Below are positions 56,061 through 64,000 of a stretch of DNA of 64,000 nucleotides, piece after piece (positions within the stretch are counted from its first letter, which is position 1; each line of letters starts with the position of its first letter). The notes beneath the pieces were generated by a model. It did not search any database, was not told where the DNA came from, and saw only the letters and a program-made list of their open reading frames with translations. A program made the translations under genes and the position numbers. Source of the DNA: Phascolarctos cinereus (lineage: Eukaryota > Chordata > Mammalia > Diprotodontia > Phascolarctidae); contig NW_018343954.1 of assembly GCF_002099425.1 (NCBI RefSeq), positions 25,133,501 through 25,197,500 on the forward strand, written 5' to 3'.

Positions 56061-57190
56061 ATGAGGAAAAATTATTATGCTACTAGAAAAGCAGTCACTC
56101 ATCCCTCAGGTTTTAAAGCTACATCGAGATGAACTCTCCATAGGCTACAATTTTACTCTCATAGGAGACCTGACTAAGAATTCAGAACATTGGCGAGGCA
56201 GGAAAAGAGACTAAGGACTTCAAAATGTGAACAGATTAGAACTACGTAAGCAGCAAAATGATTCAAAAGCAAATGTTAAATATTATTGGTTTGAAGGCTC
56301 TTACAACCAGCACAACTCTGCCCCCTGGTGCACAGGCAGTGGTTGGCCTTGCAGATTTAATTGGAGACTTTAGTAACCAAAAGGTCAAAGAAGAGGAATG
56401 GGTGAAGACTGATGAGTCTCATTAATGTAGTTACAAGAACCTACTGCATGTTTTTAAAGTCTTTAAAAGACAATTTTTTGTTCTTAATTTTCATATCCTG
56501 AAATAAATCTACTACTTTGTTATCTGACTAAATAATAATGATTTTTATGTAAAACTCCTACATCAAATTACTAAGTCACAACTGGCTGCATAGGATATCA
56601 CATAAGTAAGGATTCCATAACACATGGAAAAACCAGGGAAAGGTTAAACCAGCTACCCAAGCAGAACCAAATAACTATTTGGCTTATCATATTTTATCTA
56701 GTGATGCTTGGATAATTGAGCTGCATCCCTAGAGTGTCCATGTGAACCAGTCAATGTGCTAAAAGTCAGTATGACTTTAGCAACACCAGTCTATCCTTAT
56801 TAATTATACTACACTCAGAAAAATATATTGTTGAAGCACGTAAAGGTAGGGTACAGTGATCTAACAATATAGGAAAAGCCATGACACAAAAGCTAAGACA
56901 AGATCTATAGCAACGTCCAAGTGACTGTCTTTGTCATTCATACTAGTGCAAACTGCAGGGCCCCACCCCTCATCTAAAAAGCTGGCTGGCATAAAACTTG
57001 AGTCCTTTCAGTACCACGGATAGCTTAAGCCTCACTAGTGTCCTTAGCAGCAGTGGCTTCCCCAGCAGCTCAATAAACGCTAAATAAGGTTGTGAAAGAT
57101 GACACAGGGAGTCTTATTACAAAGTGCATCAATTCTAACTTCTCATACCGCAAATCTACGAGGCAAGAGAGGATCCCTAGAGATAGGTGA
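56061..57190. other. repeat-poor stretch, possible intron
   Basis: About 1.1 kb unique. Splice-like pairs were checked here and rejected (see rejected items). Confidence 0.45.
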
Positions 57191-57191
57191 T

Positions 57192-58180
57192 CAATCAATC
57201 AATCAATAAGTCATTTATTAAGCACTTACTATGCAGAAGGCACTGTGCTGAGGGTAGTGAGTAGAGGAGAAATGCAGCAGTCTCTGTCCTCAAGGAGCTC
57301 ATTTTCCACCAGAGCGATACAACATATTCACAGACAAGTGGAGAGAAACTGGGAAAGGCCTTATGAAGGCAGTGGCAAATTGAGCTAAGCCTTGAAGGGA
57401 ACTAGGTGTTCCAAGAGGTAAAGGTGAGGAGGCAGGGAATTACAACCCTGAAGGAGAGCCTGCTCAAAGGTACTAGAATAGGAGACATCATGTCCAGGGA
57501 AGGCCAGTTTGGCCAGACTATCAAGGACTTGAGGGGAAGACTGTATAATCAGCCTGGAAAGATAGGCTGCAGCCAACTCTGGAGAGTTTTAAATGCCAAA
57601 AAAGAGAAATCTGTATCCTAAAGGTAATGAGAAACCATGGAAATTTCTTGAACATAAGATCTTGTGTTCTGAGGACCTATGTTTTAAGAATATCAATTTG
57701 ACAGCTTTGTAGAGGATGGATTGGAGAAGGGAGAGACTGGACATAGGGTGACCAATTAGAGTGTTATTTTAATAACAATCCAGGTAAGAAGTAATAAGGG
57801 CCTGGATCAGGGCGGTTGTGATTTAAGTAGAGAGAAGGGAATTAATTCAAGAGACACTTAAGAGGTAGAATTAACAATACTTTTAACGATCTGGGTATAC
57901 AAAGGGGGTTAGAATGTTGAGTCAAGGATGATTCTTTGTTTGGGAACCTCAGTGTTTGAAGTTAGGAGGGCTGAGTTTAAGGGGAAAAATAATGAGTTCG
58001 GTTTTGGATCAGCTGATTTTGAGATGCCTCTGAGACACCCAAGTGGAGAGATAAGCACACAGATGGAGACTTGAGAATGGAGTTCAGTTCAGATTTTAAG
58101 GCTGAATATGTAGATTTATTTGGGAGTCATTTGCATAGATCCATACGATTATATGAGATAACCAAGAGAGAAAACATATA
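57192..58180 (-). repeat. L2-type LINE (antisense)
   Basis: Starts caatcaatcaataagtcatt, then ttattaagcacttactatgc, gtcctcaaggagctcatttt, gatggattggagaagggaga, gagttcggttttggatcagc. About 1 kb reaching into the RT coding part; heavily mutated. Confidence 0.85.
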
Positions 58181-58181
58181 A

Positions 58182-59880
58182 TTAATCAATAAACATTTCC
58201 TTGTTGAGGGCCGATCTTAAGAGTCTGATGTGGGTTTAAGATTCAGGGGCAGAGTCTGACCTCTGCCCAGGCTTTTACCCAAAAGGGCTCAATGATTAAG
58301 AGGTATGGCTCTCCAATCTCTCCATGTTAGGAGGTTCCTGAGACATTCCTTCTCACTCTTTGAACCTTACATTTACACATTCACTCCTCTATGCAGGTGG
58401 CACCAAGGCGCCTGGGAAAACCTTGGAAAATACAACCCAATCTAGGAACCCTGATAACGAGGAAATTTATGTTGTCACATCCTCAGCAGATGTTTTGGGG
58501 AGTATCTCACGGGGAGGACTCTTTGAAGTTAGGCTAGATTTTCTCTATATATCCTGTGCCCTCAGATGAATAAACTGAGTCAGTTCTGCCACTCCGCCTG
58601 GCCCATGTCTCAAGTTTATTTCATGGTCTCTGTTTGGTGTACTATCTGGTTGTGGGCAACATTTACTAAGTACCTACTATGCACCAGGCACTGTGCTAAG
58701 CAAAGGAGACACAAAAAAAGGCAAAAGAGAGTCCTGTCCTCATGAAGTTTACAATCTAATGGGGGAGACAACATGCAAACAAATATATACCGAGCAAGCT
58801 CTATACAAGATTACACAGGAAATAATTACCAAACAGAAGGCACTGAAATTAAGAGGGATTGGAGAAGGCTTCCTGTAAAAGATGGGATTGTAGCTAAGAC
58901 CTGAAGAAAGCCAAGGAAATAAGTTGGTGGAGTGAAGGAGGGAGAGTGTTCCAGGCATGGGAGATAGCCAGAGAGAATGCCTGGAGCCAGGGGATAGAGT
59001 GTCTTGTTCCTAGAACATCCAGGAGGCCAATGTCACTAGATCTAAAAGCACATACTGGGGAGTAAGGTGTATGAAGACTGGAATGGTAGAAAGGGGCTAG
59101 GTTACAAAAGGCTTTGAATACAAACAATTTTGTATTTGTTGCTGGAAGGCATTAAGAAGCCACTGGAGTTTACGAAGTAAGGGGGGTTCATGACTGACTG
59201 CAGGATGGGATTGGAATGGGGAGAGACTCTGAGGCAGGCAAACCCACCAGCAGGCTAGTAAAATAATCAAGGTGTGAGGTAGATGAAAGCCTATACCACA
59301 GTGGTGGCAGCCTCAGGGAAAAAGGTAACAAATTAACTTTTGGACATGTTGAGTTTACTCTATATCTCCTGGATATCCATTTCAGGATGTCTAAAAGGCA
59401 GCTGGAAACGCAAGACTGGAGGTCAGCAGAGACTGATGCAAGACAAGTATATTTAAGAATCATTAGCATAAAGATGGTAATTAAATCCACAGGAACTGAT
59501 GAGATCATGAAGTAAAGTAGTATAGAGGGAGAAGAGGGTCCAGACCCACTGAGGGACAACTACAGTTTAGAGTGAGTGACCTGGAAGAGGATCCAGCAAA
59601 GGAGATGGAAGAAGGAATAATCTGATAGGTAGGAGGACAACTAGGTGAAAGCAGTATCTCAAAAAACTAGAGAGAAGAGACTGTCAAGAGAGTGCAGAAT
59701 AGTGTCAAACTCGGCAGAAATGTCAGCAAGAATAAATGGAGAAGAGGGACCAGGATTGAGCTCTCGGCTACACACAAATGGAAGGCAGTATAGATGAACC
59801 TTCTGCAAAGATGAGTAAGGCAAGAAGATAATCCATGAGAGAAGGATCACTAAAGCATGGGGCAGAGAAATGAGTGGGAG
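58182..59880 (-). repeat. L2-type LINE with RT region (antisense), split by a solo LTR
   Basis: The 3' end (aatcaataaacattt) is separated from tttactaagtacctactatg by the LTR. Then tgtcctcatgaagtttacaa, aatggggagagactctgagg, acatgttgagtttactctat. Minus translation near 59350-59500 gives diverged L2 RT sequence (VSADLQSCVSSCLLDILKW). Dead copy. Confidence 0.88.
58202..58661 (+). mobile_element. solo LTR, class II (betaretrovirus-like) endogenous retrovirus
   Basis: 460-bp unit running TGTTGAGGGCC ... GTTGTGGGCAACA, with matching TGTT/AACA ends, an AATAAA signal (gatgaataaactgag) near 58570 and a TATA-like ctctatatatcc near 58540. Flanks tttcct and tttact are a 6-bp target duplication with one mismatch; 6 bp and this start are typical of class II LTRs. 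No internal region remains. It is younger than the L2 it lies in. Fossil only. Confidence 0.82.
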
Positions 59881-60544
59881 ATGGGAAAGTGCACAGTGGT
59901 GTGAGGGGATCCCTAGCTGCCCTCATCAAAATTTGCAGCTTGCTCAATTCCCACTTGGAGAAACATGGCCCTAAGGTTCTAGTCAGGGTTGAAAAGTAGG
60001 TAGAAGAGAGTGATAAGAGTGCCAGAATCTATAGGCTAGGCTAGGGAGTGAGGAACTGCTCTAGGAGTTGGGGGGACTGAAAGATATAAGAGTGATTCTT
60101 CTCTAACATCTCCTCAGTCATGAAAAACTTGTTCAAGTCCTATCTATAGTCCCAAGAACTCAATCTCCAAAACTGAGTAGTACTGGGCACCTTGAGTCTA
60201 GGTGAATGAGCTCTCTAAGCTGCTTAGTTTACAGTCAAATGAAAGACTGGACCTAGCTGAGATGAGGAAGGGGGAAAGAAGGGTGAGATGAGGGTGCTTA
60301 GATTGGCCTGGGCAGGGAAAATAATTTTCATTTGTTCCCAATACTGGACTTGGGAGTCAAAAGTTCTCAATTCAAATCCCAATTCTACTCATATAATTTT
60401 TTTAAAATCAATAAATATTTATTTTTAAAAAGAAAAAGTGACCTTACAGGTAATCTAGTTTAATTTCTCCATTTCACATATGAATAAACTGAGGCCTAAA
60501 GAGGTAAAATTATTTTCCTAAGGGCTTCTTGTTTAATCTTAACC
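59881..60544. other. mixed sequence with SINE remnants
   Basis: Possible SINE body near 60335-60395 and a reversed SINE piece at 60440-60535 (aataaactgaggcctaaaga). No exon supported. Confidence 0.45.
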
Positions 60545-60772
60545 TGTCACTTAGGGACAGACAATAGATAGAGAGTTGGCCTAAGAGTCAGAAAAACTTG
60601 GCTCTAACCTCTCATCCATGCTGGCTTTGTGACCCTGGGCAAAACCCTTAACCTCTTAGTACCCCACAACACTCTATCTAAGGTTATTAAGTTGCAGAGC
60701 AGTGACCAATATGAATTGGTTGAGGGACTTTCTTCACTAAGAGCACCCTAAATCAATGAAATCACAGGGACA
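60545..60772 (+). repeat. composite tRNA SINE with distinctive 3' domain
   Basis: gacagacaatagatagagag, ggctttgtgaccctgggcaa; 3' block ttaagttgcagagcagtgac, ctaaatcaatgaaatcacag. Confidence 0.84.
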
Positions 60773-60799
60773 AAACAAAAACCAATAACCTCAACACTC

Positions 60800-61240
60800 T
60801 AGGCTTCATCTGTATATCTGAAATATACTAAATATGCCAAGCACTGTGCAAGGCACTAGAGATCCAAAGATAAAGACAAAAACACAACAGTCACAAGTGG
60901 GGGAGGAGGGACGGGGGAAAGTATAACATGTAAAAAAATAAGTATAAATATAAGCTAAGTAGTAATAAGTATAAGCAAAAGAGAGATCCAGATAGTCTAA
61001 AATTCTAAATGCTTCAAGGACTAAAATTATTTGAGAAAGGAAAGGAGATTTTTAGCTGGGGAGATCAGAGAAAAAGGAGGTAGAGTCTTAAGATGGCAGG
61101 AGTAAAGGTGATATAGTGATATAGCAGGTTGAGACCATGCTATGGTACTTCAGAAAAGTCAAGTCAACAAGCACTAAGTGCCTATCAGGGGCCAGGCACT
61201 GAGCTAAGTGCTGGAAAAGGAAAAAAGAAAGGCTAGGGAA
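60800..61240 (-). repeat. L2-type LINE fragments (antisense)
   Basis: Two starts: ccaagcactgtgcaaggcac near 60838, and aagcactaagtgcctatcag, gccaggcactgagctaagtg near 61170. Confidence 0.72.
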
Positions 61241-61605
61241 GCACCATCTGTTTCACCATGGTCATGTGCAAAGGACATCTGAGAGACAGATAAGTTGGCA
61301 AGCTATTCCTTTCCCAAAGCCATCTTTTTAGCTCTTTACGCAACATAATTTTTACACTTAACCTCAATAGGATATTGCTCGAATGGAAGAAATCACAGGA
61401 TGTAGTGGCCATAGCCAGAAAATATGAACTGCAAAGTAATAGCTAAAATGGATCCTCACTTATACACAAGATAGAACCAAACCTAGGGAACTATCAAAAG
61501 TTGCTGAGTTTAAAGAGAGCTTTTTTCATTTTCAGATACATTCTGTTAGTTTTTCTTTATTTACGTTAGACAATTGCAATTTTTCTGCTAAAAGCTAAAG
61601 CTCTG
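61241..61605. other. unique sequence, no gene seen
   Basis: Nothing recognised. Confidence 0.4.
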
Positions 61606-61799
61606 GGTCAGGGATTCTTAATCTCTTTTGTGTCATGGACCTTTTTTGCACAATCTGGCAAAGACTATGGACCCATTCTCAAGAATGTTTTTAAATGCAT
61701 AAAACATATGGGATTATAAAAAAACTAATTATACTGAAATGCAATTATCAAACTTTTTTTTGTTAAAGTTCATGGACCCCAGGTTAAGAACTCCTGCCC
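61606..61799. mobile_element. hAT-Charlie-like MITE
   Basis: Ends cagggattcttaatctct and aggttaagaactcctg form an inverted pair. Inside: ttgtgtcatggacctttttt, aattatactgaaatgcaatt. Confidence 0.78.
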
Positions 61800-62344
61800 T
61801 AGTCTAAAGCAGAGGAAGCTGGCAGCAACTGAATATTCCATGAAGCTCCATAAAAATATCTTTATTAAATTAACACATTTTTACATAATTATTATGCCAT
61901 GTTAGTATAAGTTTTTATATTTGGAATCTTTAAAAATGTATTTATCACATTCTGAAGTCTAATTTCTTATGCCTTCTTACCATTCTAAAATTCCTCACTT
62001 TCCTAAATTCTCATTAATTTGCTATATAAGATTTCTTCTGGGTGGGCAGAGGGGGCTTGCTAGCAGAATCTTACTTTAGAAAAAACAATTTTCTCCTATA
62101 TATGCCAGTGTTTTTAATGTGATAATTTTCAACAAGATCTCTTTTTAGGCATGCAGTCTATATTTGATGGTAACCTATATTCATATGAATATCGTATTAG
62201 TAAACCTTAAAGTATGGACGACATGACTTAAACAGTAGCCTGGAAAATGATTTCACACTATTTGCAGTTTACACGAATTGCCTCACATTTCATAGATTCT
62301 GCTCTTCTACTGAGGGCATCTTAGGATTTGGCCTCTGTAGGCTG
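61800..62344. other. repeat-poor stretch with a possible minus-strand poly(A) signal
   Basis: ctttattaaattaacac near 61862 reads as AATAAAG on the minus strand, followed by a T-rich stretch. It could be another 3' UTR end, but no coding exon was found to link. Confidence 0.3.
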
Positions 62345-62675
62345 TCTCTAAAACCCACAAAGAACTCCCTCCACATTCAACCACTGATATCTTTCCCATC
62401 CTTCAAAGCTGAATTCAAGTGTTTTCTCTTCCAAAAAGCCTTTCCTAATACTTCTACCTAGAAGTAATCTATACCTTTTCCTATCTCTCATACTGCACTG
62501 TTTGGTGGTCTTCTATGTATTTACAACTTGTATTCAAGTTAGTTATATATTTTTCATATCTTCCCTATTAGATGATAAAGTCTTTAAGATCAGAGACTAC
62601 CTTGTTTCATCATTGTTTTCTCCAGGTAAACCACAACGCATTGCATATAAAAAATACTTAAACATATACTGAATT
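62345..62675 (+). repeat. L2-type LINE, 3' end
   Basis: tcaaagctgaattcaagtgt, ttccaaaaagcctttcctaa, gataaagtctttaagatcag, aaaaaatacttaaacata. Confidence 0.75.
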
Positions 62676-63117
62676 AAACCGAATCTTATTAAGGCGGCAC
62701 AACATATCAGAATAAGGTAGACTAGGATAGACAGCATTTAAATTACAACATCTGCACTAAATGAAATTCTCATACCCTAAGTGAGTGGTTCATTAGAAAC
62801 ATAATGCTGTGTCAACAATATGAATGATGAAAAGCTCCTTTGGGGTTCCCTCTATATACAATAAAACTACATAACTTTGTTTGATACATCAAATCTCAAG
62901 TGCAAAGAGTTATAGTGGAGTCTTACTTATTCTCCTCAATCTTCTAATAACCTCGAAGGCAATGATAGCATCTTCTCTAATTCTATATGGTATTTGTAAA
63001 CCTCATAGCACTTAATAAAACTTAAATGCTTGTGTTAAGTTAAAAAATTATCCAAAGATCATATTGGAGCTAAAATGAAGTAATCACTAATGCGATTGCA
63101 TAAGATTTTATGATCAG
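62676..63117. other. mostly unique, weak L2 tail
   Basis: cctcgaaggcaatgatagca and tagcacttaataaaactt near 62950-63030 resemble another sense L2 end. Confidence 0.5.
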
Positions 63118-63263
63118 TCAGTTAACAAGCATTTATTAAGTCTACTATGTGCAAGGCACTGTGCTAAACACTGAGGATACAAAATGAGGCAAAAATCAGT
63201 CCCTGTCCTCAAGGAGCTCACACTCTAATGGAGGAGACAAGCAAACAAATATGTACAAACAAG

Positions 63264-63315
<52 letters not shown>

Positions 63316-64000
63316 CAAACAGGAAATAATTAGGAGAAGGAAGGCAGGAAGGCACTAGAATTAAGAGAGGTTCAAATAGGGTTCCTGTATATAAGATTTT
63401 ACTTGAGACTTGAAGGAAGCCAGAAGGAGGAGAAGAGCTCAGGGAATAAGGTGTAAGAACACTGGAAAGGTGGGAGAGGCTAGGTTATGAGGGATTTTGT
63501 ATTTCATCCTAAAGATGATAGGGAGCCCCTGGAATTTATTGAGCAGAGAGAGAGGTGACAGAGTGAGACCTGCACTTCAGGAAAACCACTTCAGCAGCTG
63601 AGTGGAAGAAAGATTGGAGTGGGGAGAGACTTGAAGCAAGTAGACCCACAAACAGGGCACTGCAATAGTCCGAACATGAGGTGATGAGAATCTGTATCGG
63701 GGTGGTGGCAGTATAAAAGAGAAGGGAGGAGTATTCAAGGGATATTTCACAAGTGTAATTCATAGGCCCTAGAAACAGACTGGATAGGGGATGGGGGGTG
63801 GGGAGTTGTCACATGTGAAAAATCGTGAATAGTAGGGGATGTCATCTAGGTTACAAACCCTAGAGGACTTGGGAGGATGGTGGCAATATCAACAGTAATA
63901 GGGAAGATGGGGGGAAGGACTTAGGAGGAAGATGATGAGTTTTGTTTTGTATGTGCTGACTTTAAAATGGATATCCAATTCAAGATACACAAAAGGCAGT
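63118..64000 (-). repeat. L2-type LINE (antisense), runs off the window
   Basis: Starts agcatttattaagtctacta, ggcactgtgctaaacactga, gtcctcaaggagctcacact. Continues through gatagggagcccctggaatt, gcactgcaatagtccgaaca, gtcatctaggttacaaaccc, to the window edge. The best-preserved L2 here. Confidence 0.92.
63267..63314 (+). repeat. (TG)n microsatellite inside L2
   Basis: 24 TG units following caagctc; breaks the L2 collinearity only locally. Confidence 0.97.

Noticed and set aside
57149-57176. 28-nt minus-strand segment bounded by ctctag and gtatgag
   Set aside because: In the phase needed to join the 57-nt exon it contains a stop codon, and it abuts an L2 edge.

Overview
This is mammalian nuclear DNA, almost certainly marsupial. 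It is AT-rich, has no CpG island visible by eye, and is packed with old transposons: L2- and L3/CR1-type LINEs, RTE-type LINE pieces, L1/HAL1 copies, MIR-type SINEs, and SINEs of the marsupial MAR1 and WSINE1 types. The WSINE1-like copies (head ggggcagctaggtggcgcag, tail aaccccaattgcctcac) point to an Australian marsupial rather than an opossum. That species guess rests on recalled consensus sequences, not on a search.

Host gene content is low. The best host signal is on the minus strand at about 49.6-51.4 kb. A 57-nt exon with consensus splice sites (51371-51427) and a terminal exon (50602 downward) join in phase into an open frame ending ...KVWSDPFGRK-stop. A 3' UTR of about 1 kb follows, with ATTAAA-type poly(A) signals. 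The rest of the gene would lie at higher coordinates, beyond exons I could find. I do not recognise the protein. No RNA gene, CRISPR array or complete host coding gene was seen.

Layout. 0-9.8 kb: RTE, MAR1, L3 and L2 pieces, including a long sense L2 (8.2-9.8 kb) split by two SINEs. 9.8-21.8 kb: L2/L1 pieces, SINEs, and an L1 fragment (14.9-16.1 kb) carrying both a Tigger-like MITE and a MAR1. 21.9-25.6 kb: a three-layer nest in which an RTE-type element was hit by an apparently end-to-end 3.2-kb HAL1 (L1 ORF1, no ORF2), which was hit by a SINE; both insertions have perfect target duplications. 26.4-26.9 kb: a palindromic element. 27-38 kb: L3, L2, hAT-like MITEs, two long repeat-poor blocks, and an LTR-like segment at 37.5-38.1 kb. 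39-48.4 kb: L3, a same-strand SINE cluster, a second Tigger-like MITE, a hAT-like MITE split by MAR1, and L1 3' ends, one with a 28-G tract. 48.4-52.7 kb: repeat-poor block holding the gene end. 52.7-64 kb: L3 and long antisense L2 copies, one split by a solo LTR with a 6-bp target duplication; the last L2 runs off the window.

The elements do not work together. The nests do give a relative age order: L2/L3/RTE oldest, then L1/HAL1 and DNA MITEs, then MAR1 and WSINE1 SINEs and the solo LTR. Repeat family names and fragment ends come from recognition by eye and are approximate unless a target duplication is quoted.
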